DNA of 64,000 nt from positions 3,224,001 to 3,288,000 of the forward strand of contig OZ220688.1 of NCBI GenBank assembly GCA_965116445.1. Reading direction: 5' to 3'. Positions 7,702-17,811 of this stretch are shown here, in pieces. The stretch is from Multivorans sp965116445. GTDB taxonomy: Bacteria > Acidobacteriota > Thermoanaerobaculia > Multivoradales > Multivoraceae. Both the position numbers and the translations under genes were made by a program. How positions within the stretch are numbered: position 1 is the first letter of the stretch; each line of letters opens with the position of its first letter. Under the pieces are notes generated by a model, which saw only the letters and a program-made list of their open reading frames with translations, had not been told where the DNA came from and did not search any database.

Positions 7702-8955
7702 ATGACCTCTACACTGACTTGGCTCGACTACTCCGAGCGTGATCGACGTCGCGCGTTGGACGTCGTCGACCTATTTCGGGAAACCGGAACCGTCGACGAA
7801 CTTGGCCTCGCGGCTGTTCGCGACAGCTTCTCTGATCTCTTCTTCCCCGGTACAAGCACGATCCAGACTCGGGCCTGCTACTTCCTGCTCGTGCCATGGA
7901 CGTTCCTGCGCATCGAACGTCTGGGGATCTCGGCGAAGAAGGTCTCGGCGAGGGCTCGGCAGGCGGAGCTCAACCTCAGCAGGCGGATGGTTGGTGGGAA
8001 GGACCAGCAGGGCGTCTTCGGAACCCAGGCGGGGATGGCCCTCAAGCGGCTTCCGAGCGAGGCCTACTGGGGTGGCCTTGGAAGTTGGGGTCTCCGCACG
8101 TTCTCGGGCCACAAGCGGGCGTACTTCCGATCGCTCGATGGCTTCTACCGGCGCGCGGCCAGGTTCCGCAGCACCCCGCGAGACCCTGAAGGCAGGAGCG
8201 CGCCCCCGACGAACTGGCACCCGCACATCCCCGGCCCTCCGCCCGGATTCCCTTACAAGAACGTCTCGGTTGCACTGCGCCGCCAGGATGCCGAGTATCT
8301 GAGCGACCGTATCCAGGCTCGGCATCCCGAGAGCCTCTTGGCCTTGCTCGCGGGCCGCGTCAATCCGGCGGATCTCCAGCTCGATCAGCCATGGCATCTC
8401 TCCCAGCTCAACGAGATACCTCCGGTTCTGCGAGGACGGCTTCACGACTCCAGGTTGTTCGCCGTCTGCATGCAGGGGGCTGCCCTCCTCTACAACCTGA
8501 TGCTCTCCGAGCTGCAGCAGCATGCGCGGCGCGTGGGCGAATACCAAAGCGAGTTGGTGGCTTGGGCCGTCGACGTTGAAGCTCTCGGACCCGATCTATC
8601 AGCCTGGCAACTGGATGGGGTGTGGAGCGTGGTGCGGGCACAAGGCCGCTCGCTCGGCTTTCCGACGCAGACTTTCGTGACCCGCTGGATCGAGAACCTG
8701 AAGCAGCGTGGGCCTGAAGCTGTCGTCCCCGAAGGGTCCGTAGCCCGTGCTCTCGTGCGGGAGCGAGAGATTCAAATCAAACGCGGTCGCGCACGGTTGG
8801 TGAGCCCGCGACACCTTGAACTCTGGGGTGGACAATCCGGCACCGGACGGATGAGCTATCGGTGGGGTGGAAGTCCGTTAGCGGGCACCAGGCTTCTCCT
8901 CAAGGACATCTTCGAAGGGCTGGAGCGGGGTGAGGGCGATGCTCGGGACCCGTGA
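7702..8955 (+). CDS. DUF6361 family protein, defence-associated
   Basis: The product has 417 aa and starts at the ATG at 7702. The opening LTWLDYSERDRRRALDVVDL and the segment SDLFFPGTSTIQTRACYFLLVPW are typical of the DUF6361 family (quoted in two parts, residues 4-23 and 47-69). The function is unknown. The family is repeatedly encoded next to phospholipase D-like proteins and large helicases in defence loci, as here. No transmembrane helix, signal peptide or obvious catalytic motif is visible; the protein is basic and globular. Its 3' end overlaps the start of the PLD gene by about 26 nt, so the two are probably co-translated. Confidence 0.75.
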   Translation: MTSTLTWLDYSERDRRRALDVVDLFRETGTVDELGLAAVRDSFSDLFFPGTSTIQTRACYFLLVPWTFLRIERLGISAKKVSARARQAELNLSRRMVGGKDQQGVFGTQAGMALKRLPSEAYWGGLGSWGLRTFSGHKRAYFRSLDGFYRRAARFRSTPRDPEGRSAPPTNWHPHIPGPPPGFPYKNVSVALRRQDAEYLSDRIQARHPESLLALLAGRVNPADLQLDQPWHLSQLNEIPPVLRGRLHDSRLFAVCMQGAALLYNLMLSELQQHARRVGEYQSELVAWAVDVEALGPDLSAWQLDGVWSVVRAQGRSLGFPTQTFVTRWIENLKQRGPEAVVPEGSVARALVREREIQIKRGRARLVSPRHLELWGGQSGTGRMSYRWGGSPLAGTRLLLKDIFEGLERGEGDARDP

Positions 8956-10825
8956 CCGGAGACTGCTCCTCGAGAGCCTGCGTCCGCCGGCCGGCTACCG
9001 CTTGCGTCGCGCGGTGGGAACTAGCTACACGCTGGATCTGATCGCCCTGCTGACGGCGCCTCTCGCGTTCACCTTCTTCGACGCGCATGACGAGGACGGC
9101 GTGCCTGTGGCCGACCCGGTGGCGCTGGTCGAGGCGCTTCGGCGACACGCCGAGAACGTGACGCTCTTCTGTCAGGCCGGGGCGATCGCGGTGCCTAAAG
9201 CGGAGCAGTCGTTGCTGGCTTATCTGGAAGATTCAGTCGTGGAAGTACAGCCGCCTCACGCCGAAGGGATCTTCCACCCAAAGCTCTGGGTGCTTGCCTT
9301 CGAAGCGGACGACCGGTCACCGATCTATCGCGTGCTGTGCCTGTCCCGCAACCTGACCTTCGCCCGTTCCTGGGACACATGCCTTTCCCTCGAGGGACCT
9401 CTGAAACAGCGGCAACGGGGCTACTCGAGGAACAAACCGCTGGTCGAACTGCTCCTGGCCCTTCCGGGACTCGCCACCCGTCCGTTACAGGCCCAGTTGC
9501 GCAAAGATCTCGATCGGATGGCGTACGAGGTTCGAAGGGTGGATTTTCGGCCGCCGCAGCCATTCACAGACTTTCGCATCCACCACCTGGGCCTACGGCC
9601 CAGCCGCGGATTGCCATGGCCTCCTGCCTCGCGGAGCCTCGTAGTATCGCCTTATCTCGCCGCCTCGGTCGTTCGAAGGCTCGCTGAGAAGCATGGGCTC
9701 GACGTGCTCATCTCCAGGCCGGAGGCGTTCGAGGAGGTGATTCGCAGTCTTAGGCACGAACCTCTCCCGAAGGCGTGTTACGTGCTGTCGCCCGGGGCCG
9801 ATCTTGACGCCCGCGAGGCGCAGGAGGAGGAACCCGACGGATCGCCGTCGGTCGACGATCAGGTCGAACTGGCAGGACTCCATGCCAAGCTATTCCTGTT
9901 CGAGAACGGCGGGGAGGCCCGGTTGTTTACGGGCTCGGCCAACGCGACGGTCGGCGCCTTTCGACTCAATGTTGAAGTGCTGGTCGAGCTTGTTGGAAAG
10001 AAGAAGAACTGTGGCATCACCTCCCTCCTCGGGTCCGACCACGACCTGCGGCTCGAGACCCTCCGATCGCTCCTCCAGGAGTACAGGCCTCCCGGCGACC
10101 TGGATCTCGAGGACGACCCGAAGAAGGAGTTGGAGAGAAGGGTCGAGAAGTTGGCGCGCAGCTTCGGATCGTCTTGTCTGATTGCAACCGTTGGTCATGC
10201 GGACGGCCGGCAACGCTGGGATACTGCGTTGTCGGGAGAAGTTCCAGAGATCCCGGATGGCGCGGCCGTAAAGGTGTGGCCGGTCACCCTCCCGCCAGAA
10301 ACGGCGCAACAGATCATGGAACGGCGCGGACCGGACAGTCCGTCAGACCTGATCGCGAAGTTCGAGGGTATGTCTTTCGAGGCATTGACCGGATTCTTCG
10401 CGTTCGAGGTAGCCCTGGGGGAAGGGCGACACACGGTCCGGCAGCGGTTCGTCGTGACGGCCGAACTGGTCGGAGCGCCTGAAGACCGAAAGCAGCGTCT
10501 GCTGCGCTCGCTTCTGAAGGATCGGCGTCGTGTATTCCGGCTCCTCCTCCTCGTCCTGATGGATGAGGGCGCCGACGTGTCGGCGTTGGTGCAGGCGGCT
10601 CACCAGGGCGAAACCGGGTCCGCGAAGTCCTTCGGGGGATGGGATGAGGCGGGTCTGCTGGAGGTCCTCCTGCGGAGCCTGAGCCGTAACCCGGGACGGA
10701 TCGACGAAGCTGCCCGGTTGATCTCAGACCTTGGGCGCACGGAGGAAGGGCAAAACCTGCTTCCGGAGGGCTTCAACGAGATATGGGAGCCGGTCTGGGC
10801 GGCGCGGGAGGCCCTTCGGGAATGA
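8930..10825 (+). CDS. Phospholipase D-like protein with two HKD half-sites
   Basis: A GTG at 8930 and an ATG at 8939 are both possible starts inside the end of the DUF6361 gene; the first gives 631 aa. Two PLD half-sites are visible: GIFHPKLWVL (H116, K118) followed by an SRN motif, and GLHAKLFLF near residue 317 followed by GSANATVGAF. Such HKD enzymes act as nucleases or lipid hydrolases; in defence loci (for example DrmC of DISARM) they are thought to act on nucleic acid. The region after residue 360 has no recognised domain. The gene ends in an ATGA overlap with the helicase gene, which indicates one functional unit. Confidence 0.82.
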   Translation: MRAMLGTRDRRLLLESLRPPAGYRLRRAVGTSYTLDLIALLTAPLAFTFFDAHDEDGVPVADPVALVEALRRHAENVTLFCQAGAIAVPKAEQSLLAYLEDSVVEVQPPHAEGIFHPKLWVLAFEADDRSPIYRVLCLSRNLTFARSWDTCLSLEGPLKQRQRGYSRNKPLVELLLALPGLATRPLQAQLRKDLDRMAYEVRRVDFRPPQPFTDFRIHHLGLRPSRGLPWPPASRSLVVSPYLAASVVRRLAEKHGLDVLISRPEAFEEVIRSLRHEPLPKACYVLSPGADLDAREAQEEEPDGSPSVDDQVELAGLHAKLFLFENGGEARLFTGSANATVGAFRLNVEVLVELVGKKKNCGITSLLGSDHDLRLETLRSLLQEYRPPGDLDLEDDPKKELERRVEKLARSFGSSCLIATVGHADGRQRWDTALSGEVPEIPDGAAVKVWPVTLPPETAQQIMERRGPDSPSDLIAKFEGMSFEALTGFFAFEVALGEGRHTVRQRFVVTAELVGAPEDRKQRLLRSLLKDRRRVFRLLLLVLMDEGADVSALVQAAHQGETGSAKSFGGWDEAGLLEVLLRSLSRNPGRIDEAARLISDLGRTEEGQNLLPEGFNEIWEPVWAAREALRE

Positions 10826-13800
10826 GTCCGTGCGAGTCGAGTGAACGTCCGGACACGGCGCGTGTCCTTGAGGGCCTCAAGGACTTCCAGCGCGACACGG
10901 TGGAGTACGCGTTCGAGCGGCTTTACCGGGCCCCGGATTCGACGCGGCGCTTCCTGGTAGCCGATGAGGTGGGGCTCGGGAAGACGCTCGTTGCCCGTGG
11001 CCTGATCGCGAAAGCGCTCGATCACCTGTGGGAAGGGCCGCACAAGGCCGATCGGATTGACATCGTCTACATCTGCTCCAACGCCCAGATTGCCAGGCAG
11101 AACGTTCGCCGCTTGGAGATCGGAGGCGGCCGGTTCGTGCGCGCCGACCGCTTGACCCTCCTGCCGCGAGAGATCCACGGCTTGAAGGGGAACAGGGTCA
11201 ACTACCTCGCGCTCACGCCCGGTACCTCCTTCGATCTCAGGAGCAGCATGGGGCGCATGGACGAGCGGGTCCTCCTCTATCACTTGGTTCAACGGATGTG
11301 GCCGGATAGACATGCCGGTCCCAAGAACCTGTTCCAGGGGTACGTGAGGAAGAAAGGCCGCTTCCGCGAGGCGCTGAAGGAGTTCAAGCACTGGCACCGT
11401 ATCGACGCGGACCTCGCGAGCGCTTTCGAGCGCCGTGTTCGCAGGGAAGGCAAGAGCTTCCGGAGGAAGTACAAACGCCTCTGCACACGGTTTATGCGGT
11501 TTCGGAAGTGGGTCCCCGCCAAGGACCGCAGGAAACAGGCCAACTTCATTGGTCAACTGCGCTCGATGTTGGCCGAGGTTTGCGTCACAGCGCTCGAACC
11601 GGATCTCGTGATCCTGGATGAGTTCCAACGCTTCAAGGACCTCTTGGACGGGGAGCACGCCACCGCGGAACTCGCGAAACGGCTGTTCAACTACTCCGAC
11701 GATACGTCGGACGTTCGTCTCCTTCTGCTCTCGGCGACTCCTTACCGGATGTACACGCTGCACCACGAGAGTGCCGAAGATGACCACTACCGCGACTTCC
11801 TGCGGACAGTCGAGTTCCTCGACCCCGGACTCGAGGAGAACGGAGAACTTCGTCGGCTCTTGGACGACTATCGGCAGGCGATGTATCGCATCGACTCGGG
11901 CACAGAGGCGCTCCAGCAGATCAAGGGGGACGTCGAGACGCGGCTTCGCCGGGTCATGTCGCGGACCGAACGGTTGCGGGCATCCACGGATGCGCACGGG
12001 ATGATGCGCGAGGTTCCTTGTGGGGGAGTGGAGCTCACCGCGGGGGATGTCGCCGACTTCCTGCTACTTGAGAAGATCGGCCGCGAGGTGGGACAACCGC
12101 AGGTTCTCGAATACTGGAAGTCGGCTCCATACCTGCTGAGCTTCATGGACGGCTACAAGCTGAAGCATGAGGTCGACGAGAGCCTGAACTCTTCACCTGA
12201 CGGCAGCGTCGCTGAACTCCTGAAGAACGGCGGGCGGATGTTCCTCTCATGGGAAGAAGTGGAGGCGTACGGGCAACTCGACCCGGCTAACGCGCGGCTG
12301 CGTAGCCTCCTCGAGTGGATGGAACGCGCCGAGGTGTGGAAGCTGCTCTGGTTGCCGCCTTCGCTTCCCTACTACTCGGAGTCGGGACCCTGGAAGACGG
12401 CGCGCGCGCAGCAGATCTCCAAGCGTCTGATCTTCTCGACTTGGCAAGTCGTGCCCAAGGCGGTTGCGAGCGTTGCGAGCTATGACGTGGAACGCCGTGT
12501 CTTCCAGCGCTTCGACGACTCGATCCGCAACACGCTCGAGGAGCGTAGAAAACGGCGCCCCCTGCTTCGGTTCGCTTACTCGAATAGGCGGCTTACGGGC
12601 ATGCCCGTGCTCGGAATCCTCTACCCGAGTCCGAGTTTGGTGGAGTTTGGCGACCCCGTTTCGGTGCCGGAGGGTGAAGCAACCCTGACTACGGCGGTTG
12701 CCCACGCCCAGGCGCGACTCGAACCTCTCCTGCGCAGGCTCACGGGGCCATATCTCGCCGCCGATCGAGAAGACGAGAGTTGGTACTGGGCGGCTCCGGT
12801 CCTCCTCGATCTTGAGAGGTACGGCAAGTCGACGAAGGAGTGGTTCGATCGCTGGGACCTTCCTAGGGTGTGGAACGGGGCGCAGAAGGACGAGGACGAG
12901 GGCTCCCGGTGGGAGGATCACGTCGGGACAGTGAAGAAGCTGGTCGAAGCAGGGGTCGACGCAGCGGTTCGCGGCTTCGGACGTCCACCCGAAGATCTCG
13001 CGGAGGCTCTTGCCACAAGAGCGGTAGCCGGTCCGGCGACGAGCGCGTTGAGGGCCCTTACGCGTGCATCGGGCCCAAGAACCCGGGCGGCCACCGGGGC
13101 CCGCGACGCCGCCGCCCGCATCGCGTGGAGCTTCCGGACGCTGTTCAACCTCCCCGAGGCGATGGCGCTCATCCGAGGAGAAAGGCCCGGAGACGAGACG
13201 CCCTACTGGCGACAGGTCGTGGACTACTGCGCGGCGGGCAACCTCCAGGCGGTACTGGACGAGTACATTCACACCCTACGCGATCTCGAGGGGCTGTTCG
13301 CAGTCGACGACGAGGAGGCTTGGGAGAAGCTGGCCATAACGGTGACCGCGGCGTTGTCGCTTCGCACCGGCGCGCCGCGAGTGGATGAGATTCGGACCGT
13401 CGGCGACATCGTGCGCCTCGAGCATCACCGGCTACGCAACCACTTCGCGATGCGTTTCGGCGCCCAGGAGAGCGCCGATGGTAAGGCGGGCGCACGCGAG
13501 GGTCAGGTCCGCCAAGCGTTCAACTCTCCCTTCTGGCCCTTCGTCCTGGCGTCCACCTCCGTCGGCCAGGAGGGCCTGGACTTTCACGCCTACTGCCACT
13601 CGGTCATGCACTGGAATTTGCCGTCGAATCCGGTTGATCTGGAGCAGCGCGAGGGCCGCGTTCACCGCTACAAGGGGCACGCCGTGCGCAAGAACGTCGC
13701 GCAGCAACTCGGAGCGGAGGTGCTCGATGGCGGCGCAAAGGACGTGTGGCGCGGCCTGTTCGAAGCCGCCCGAAAGCAGTCATCAAACGGGGGTGGCCTC

Positions 13801-14046
13801 GTACCGTACTGGCTCTTTCCGCTTGAGGACGGTGCGTACATCGAGCGGCACGTCCCGGCGCTTCCTCTTAGTCGTGACGTGTCTCAACTCGAGGTGCTCA
13901 AGCGGTCCCTCGCGGTCTACCGGATGGTTTTCGGGCAGCCGCGGCAGGACGACCTGATGGCCTTTCTGCTAGAGCGTTGTAGCCCCGAGATGTTGCGGGA
14001 GTCTGAGCCGTTGTTGCGCATCGATCTGTCCCCAAGAGAGGCATAG
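10822..14046 (+). CDS. Large SF2 helicase of the DUF6361-PLD module
   Basis: The ATG at 10822 overlaps the PLD stop (ATGA) and gives 1,074 aa. Helicase motifs are in order: Walker A ADEVGLGKT (47-55), a DEFQ box at about 266-269 instead of DEAD/DEAH, SATPYRM near 304, and a C-terminal STSVGQEGLDFHAYCH then LEQREGRVHRYKG, which are motifs V and VI. Between the two RecA lobes lies an insert of several hundred residues with no recognised fold. Helicases of this style translocate on DNA in DISARM-like systems. The gene ends the right-going arm, 264 bp from the converging PLD-SNF2 gene. Confidence 0.85.
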   Translation: MSPCESSERPDTARVLEGLKDFQRDTVEYAFERLYRAPDSTRRFLVADEVGLGKTLVARGLIAKALDHLWEGPHKADRIDIVYICSNAQIARQNVRRLEIGGGRFVRADRLTLLPREIHGLKGNRVNYLALTPGTSFDLRSSMGRMDERVLLYHLVQRMWPDRHAGPKNLFQGYVRKKGRFREALKEFKHWHRIDADLASAFERRVRREGKSFRRKYKRLCTRFMRFRKWVPAKDRRKQANFIGQLRSMLAEVCVTALEPDLVILDEFQRFKDLLDGEHATAELAKRLFNYSDDTSDVRLLLLSATPYRMYTLHHESAEDDHYRDFLRTVEFLDPGLEENGELRRLLDDYRQAMYRIDSGTEALQQIKGDVETRLRRVMSRTERLRASTDAHGMMREVPCGGVELTAGDVADFLLLEKIGREVGQPQVLEYWKSAPYLLSFMDGYKLKHEVDESLNSSPDGSVAELLKNGGRMFLSWEEVEAYGQLDPANARLRSLLEWMERAEVWKLLWLPPSLPYYSESGPWKTARAQQISKRLIFSTWQVVPKAVASVASYDVERRVFQRFDDSIRNTLEERRKRRPLLRFAYSNRRLTGMPVLGILYPSPSLVEFGDPVSVPEGEATLTTAVAHAQARLEPLLRRLTGPYLAADREDESWYWAAPVLLDLERYGKSTKEWFDRWDLPRVWNGAQKDEDEGSRWEDHVGTVKKLVEAGVDAAVRGFGRPPEDLAEALATRAVAGPATSALRALTRASGPRTRAATGARDAAARIAWSFRTLFNLPEAMALIRGERPGDETPYWRQVVDYCAAGNLQAVLDEYIHTLRDLEGLFAVDDEEAWEKLAITVTAALSLRTGAPRVDEIRTVGDIVRLEHHRLRNHFAMRFGAQESADGKAGAREGQVRQAFNSPFWPFVLASTSVGQEGLDFHAYCHSVMHWNLPSNPVDLEQREGRVHRYKGHAVRKNVAQQLGAEVLDGGAKDVWRGLFEAARKQSSNGGGLVPYWLFPLEDGAYIERHVPALPLSRDVSQLEVLKRSLAVYRMVFGQPRQDDLMAFLLERCSPEMLRESEPLLRIDLSPREA

Positions 14047-14310
14047 CCAGGGCCGTCAACAGTCTCTCTGCGCGGTCGGGCGTGAGTTGGCTGCCTGCTG
14101 AGCGAGGGGCCGCCCGGTACGGCGTGTGTCGCGGGGGGCACTGAGGGCTCCCGGCGGTCATTTGGCACCGCTTGATGGCGGGGCCGAGTTCGGTGGCCCG
14201 GCGTTCGGATCCCGGTGGAGTACAACGGGCCGGTGCAAGCGTAGGCTCCAGTGCGCGTCGACCCTCAGCATCGCTCTTCAGCGCTAAGGCAGGTTTGGTC
14301 GGGGCGCTGG
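14047..14310. other. Convergent gap between the two defence arms
   Basis: Both flanking genes end here. No ORF of merit and no strong hairpin with a T-tract is apparent, so where the two transcripts end cannot be read from sequence. Confidence 0.3.
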
Positions 14311-17300
14311 CTACGTGGCTACGCGTCCAGCCTTCACTGCCATCCATGCAATCAGATGCACCTCTTCTTCGTCGACGGCAGGCAACGGCCGGACCGGCTC
14401 CGGCGGCTGGAGTCCAAGGTCTTTCGCGAGATCTCGGAGTCGTTCGACCTGTTCCGTCCTCTGCTCGTCCGCGTTCAGAAGCACTCGAACCTCGCGTTGC
14501 ACGCGGGCGGACGGCACGGTGTTGAAACAGGCGATCAACCTGGCTAGCTCGTTGACGCCGAGAACTTCGGCACCATGGCGGTGCAGCAGTTCCGACGCGT
14601 CGCGAAACGCCTTCGGAACGTCCGGTTGAAGGTTGGCCGGGTCTGTGAGGCGCATCCAGTGCTCCCAGACATGTCTCCGAGCGATCTCCCAAGCGTCGAA
14701 GGCACCTTCGTAGGTCTCGCGACTCAGTTCGCGCTCGGTGGCCTCATCCAACGGATCGGCCGCAATCAGTGCCTGCAGGGTTTCGGCCACGACGACGGGT
14801 TCGCCCTCCGCATTCTGGAGTGGTCGCCACTCTGCGTCGACGGGAACGAACCGGAAATGTGGGTCTCGTCGGCAGACTTCGCAGTCGCTCTCGAGGCAGG
14901 CTCGGCTACCGCGCGATTCCACCGAACCGTTGGCGGCGCCACGGAGGCAGTGGCCGACGCGGATGCAGAAGACATAGCCGGACTGGTTCCATGCCGAATT
15001 CACGAATCCCGAGCCGGAAGCGAATGGCAACTCCAGGATCCCAGCACGATCCGCTCCGGGCTGAATGGCCCTCCGAAGGCGGTGCCGGTACTCCTCACCG
15101 GAGAGTGCCCGGTGCTGCCCGCCCCGCTCCAGGATCCCTGCGTCCTCGGCGTGCAGTTCCATGATCTGCCGACGAGTATCAGAGAACACCTGACCCTCGC
15201 CTGCGTCGAAGCCGGGTAGCACCGGCCCGGTACCAACAGCAGCGTCGGCCATGGCGAGCTTGCGGTGAAGGCGCTGCTCAAGGTCAAGCAACTCCTCCAG
15301 CCGACTAGCGGGGAAGAAGCAGTCGAGGACGATGCGCCTGTGGGGAGAACCGATCCGGTCGATCCGGCCGTGACGCTGCACGACCCGCATCGGATTCCAA
15401 GGCAGGTCGTAGTTCACTATCCGCCCGGCCTGTTGGAGGTTGACGCCTTCGGAGAGGACATCGGTAGTCAAGAGCAGGTCGTAGAGGTTGTCGCTGTAGT
15501 GCGAGCCGGCCGTCTCCGGCGCGAAGCCGCCGATGACTCGGGCGCGGTTCTGCTGATCGACCCCGGTCTTCGAACCGTGAATCGGGTGGGCAGGCAGGCG
15601 GTTCCCGTAATCAGAGAGGGGATCGTCGGCCGCGGCCGCGTCGATAGCCAACTTCACCCTGCGTTGCAGGTCCTGCACCGTCGCGACGAAGCTCGAGAAC
15701 ACGATGGTCTTGCGACGGTCCGAGTCGTTGAGGCCGTGTGGACTGGTCGTTCGCGCTTCAGAAGCGATCTCGCGGAGCCTCGCGATGAGCTGGTCAGCCT
15801 TGGGGTCCGTCTCCTTGTCTGCTGCGACCTCTGCAAGGCCCTGCAGGTGCCTAAGGAGCAGAAGGTCGGCCTCGACATCAGCGGTCAGGTCCTCGATCCG
15901 GTAGTCCGACGTCGGCGCGGCTCCCGACAGCGATCGTTCGTTGAGCCTTTCGAGTTGAGATTCGAGATCTTCGGCATCCGAGGCAATCCAGTCCTTGAGT
16001 GCATCCCCGACCAGGACCCAGCCGCCTTGAATGGCCGAGAGAAAGGCCTCGTGCGATCGAATCAGCGTGTTCAGGGTCGACAGAAGCGCGGCTGGGGACG
16101 ACTCCAGGCATTTCAGCAAGGCGGAACGGAGAAGTCCTGCATTCGCGAACTGGTAGTGGTGCTCTCGTGCTGGTCCGAGCCGGTAGGCGTCCGGGATGTA
16201 GCGGGCCAGGATGAGGCGCTCGGGATCGCTTGCACGGAAGTCACCCTCATCCGGCTCCTCGAGCGCGCGGATCACCGCGGTGAGCAACGCATCGCCCACG
16301 GCGTCCAGCTCGTAGTCGAGGCGATGGAGCTTGGGCGTGGGGAATCGGATCGTCCGCTCGGTACCGTCCGGCCCAGGAATGCGGTCGTTCGTGTAGTGCT
16401 CTCGCACGAAGCGGCGAGTGCGGCGCACGGCGACCCGGTCGAGAAGGTCGAACAGGTGCTCGGGCGAGAGCGACTCGGGGTCGAGTCTCTCGGCTGCCGC
16501 GACGTACTTCCGGATCGAGGGAATGCCGGCATCGGCGAAGAACGCGTCGTTACGGATAAAGAGCGAAACCAGTGCGTGCAAGTCTCCGAGGCTGTTGTTG
16601 ACGGGGGTCGCCGTCAGCAGGATGACCTGCTTCGGATGAGCACCACCTACCAGGGCAGCCACCGTTTCTGTGCGTTGCGCCTGGGGATTACGGAGGTTGT
16701 GGGCTTCGTCAACTACAACCACTGCGTAGTCGTCCAGTCTTCGGCGCACGTCGGCTTGGTCGCGTTGCCAACTGAGGCGCAGTTCGTCGTAAGACATGGC
16801 CTGGACCCGGCGTGAGAAGGCGTACTCCTCGAGGAACGGTTCCCACATGGCTTCCTTCAGCGCCGCCGGTGCCAACACGAGAACACGCTGCCGGTGTGCT
16901 TCGACGGCTCTCCGGATTACTTCGCCGGCCATAAAGGTCTTGCCCAACCCCACCTCGTCGGCGACCAAGACACCGCCGTTGGCTTCCAGCAGTCGCAGCA
17001 GCCGTTGGACTCCGTCCCGCTGGAAACCGGTCAGTTTCAACTCGTCGGTTGTCGCGATCTCGTCGGCCGAGCCCAAGTCCCGACCGTACAACTCCCACAG
17101 CATCCGCAAGAAGATGAGCCAGGGCGAATGTTCATCCCAACGCGATGCGTAGAGCTCGTCCAGCGGGAAGTTGGTCGATCGCTGCCAGAACTCTTCGAAC
17201 CAATGCTGCACCAAGTGTGTGTGCTGGCCGGAGGGGTAGCCGAGGTTCAGTTCGGCGTTGGTCATGAGCCCGGCGTAGGTCAAGTTGGAGGAGCCCGCGA

Positions 17301-17811
17301 GCACCGCTCGTTGGTACTCCTGGTCAACGAGGAACGCCTTGCCATGGAGGAAACCCTCGGTGTAGCGCCTCACTTCAACGCGGCGCTCACCGGACTCGTC
17401 CCTGGCCTCTAGCCAGTCGACCATCCTTCGGGCTGCGCCGTCGGCTTCGCGGTTGAAGCCAGTGAGATCGCGCTCCGCCGCCAGCCAGGCTTCGTGACGA
17501 CGGAGTGCTTCCTGGAGCTCTTCTCTACTGAGCTGCCGGCTTCTTGGTTGGGAAGCCGCCGGGTCCGGCTCGGCGCCTAGCAGCAGGCGCACTCGAGGTG
17601 CTCTTTCAAGCTCGTCCAGCAGCAGAACGACTCCCGCCGGGTTGAGGTAGGCGGTCGCAATGGCGATCTCGGGCGCGACCTTGAGGGACCGTCGCTTTCC
17701 TGCCAGAAGCCGGTTGACTTCGGCGGCTACAGTTTGACCTCGGTTTGGACGGTTCGTTGCGAAGACGGGCGGAAAGACCGCGGCTGTACCTAGCGCGTCG
17801 TCGCTACTCAC
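14311..17811 (-). CDS. PLD-SNF2 helicase fusion
   Basis: The start chosen is the GTG at 17811, which overlaps the methyltransferase stop by 8 nt and has AAGGA just upstream; the longer open frame (to 17943) lies inside the methyltransferase gene. The result is 1,166 aa. The N-terminus is a PLD domain with one clear HKD half-site, FLHGKAFLVD (H156, K158), followed by AGSSNLTYAGL. The SNF2 core follows: Walker A ADEVGLGKT ending near 292, DEAH at 368-371, LLTATPVNN, and C-terminal motifs DVLSEGVNLQQA and QRHGRIDRIGS. DrmD of class 1 DISARM is also a SNF2-like helicase next to an adenine methylase, so this may be a DrmD-like protein with a fused nuclease domain. It is coupled to the methyltransferase. 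Confidence 0.82.
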   Translation of the reverse strand: MSSDDALGTAAVFPPVFATNRPNRGQTVAAEVNRLLAGKRRSLKVAPEIAIATAYLNPAGVVLLLDELERAPRVRLLLGAEPDPAASQPRSRQLSREELQEALRRHEAWLAAERDLTGFNREADGAARRMVDWLEARDESGERRVEVRRYTEGFLHGKAFLVDQEYQRAVLAGSSNLTYAGLMTNAELNLGYPSGQHTHLVQHWFEEFWQRSTNFPLDELYASRWDEHSPWLIFLRMLWELYGRDLGSADEIATTDELKLTGFQRDGVQRLLRLLEANGGVLVADEVGLGKTFMAGEVIRRAVEAHRQRVLVLAPAALKEAMWEPFLEEYAFSRRVQAMSYDELRLSWQRDQADVRRRLDDYAVVVVDEAHNLRNPQAQRTETVAALVGGAHPKQVILLTATPVNNSLGDLHALVSLFIRNDAFFADAGIPSIRKYVAAAERLDPESLSPEHLFDLLDRVAVRRTRRFVREHYTNDRIPGPDGTERTIRFPTPKLHRLDYELDAVGDALLTAVIRALEEPDEGDFRASDPERLILARYIPDAYRLGPAREHHYQFANAGLLRSALLKCLESSPAALLSTLNTLIRSHEAFLSAIQGGWVLVGDALKDWIASDAEDLESQLERLNERSLSGAAPTSDYRIEDLTADVEADLLLLRHLQGLAEVAADKETDPKADQLIARLREIASEARTTSPHGLNDSDRRKTIVFSSFVATVQDLQRRVKLAIDAAAADDPLSDYGNRLPAHPIHGSKTGVDQQNRARVIGGFAPETAGSHYSDNLYDLLLTTDVLSEGVNLQQAGRIVNYDLPWNPMRVVQRHGRIDRIGSPHRRIVLDCFFPASRLEELLDLEQRLHRKLAMADAAVGTGPVLPGFDAGEGQVFSDTRRQIMELHAEDAGILERGGQHRALSGEEYRHRLRRAIQPGADRAGILELPFASGSGFVNSAWNQSGYVFCIRVGHCLRGAANGSVESRGSRACLESDCEVCRRDPHFRFVPVDAEWRPLQNAEGEPVVVAETLQALIAADPLDEATERELSRETYEGAFDAWEIARRHVWEHWMRLTDPANLQPDVPKAFRDASELLHRHGAEVLGVNELARLIACFNTVPSARVQREVRVLLNADEQRTEQVERLRDLAKDLGLQPPEPVRPLPAVDEEEVHLIAWMAVKAGRVAT

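Noticed and set aside
10600..11997. 465-aa ORF on the minus strand
   Set aside because: It lies across the PLD-helicase junction in antisense; the plus-strand genes have clear motifs and coupled starts.
15265..16815. 516-aa ORF on the plus strand
   Set aside because: It is antisense to the SNF2 helicase core; no recognisable domain.
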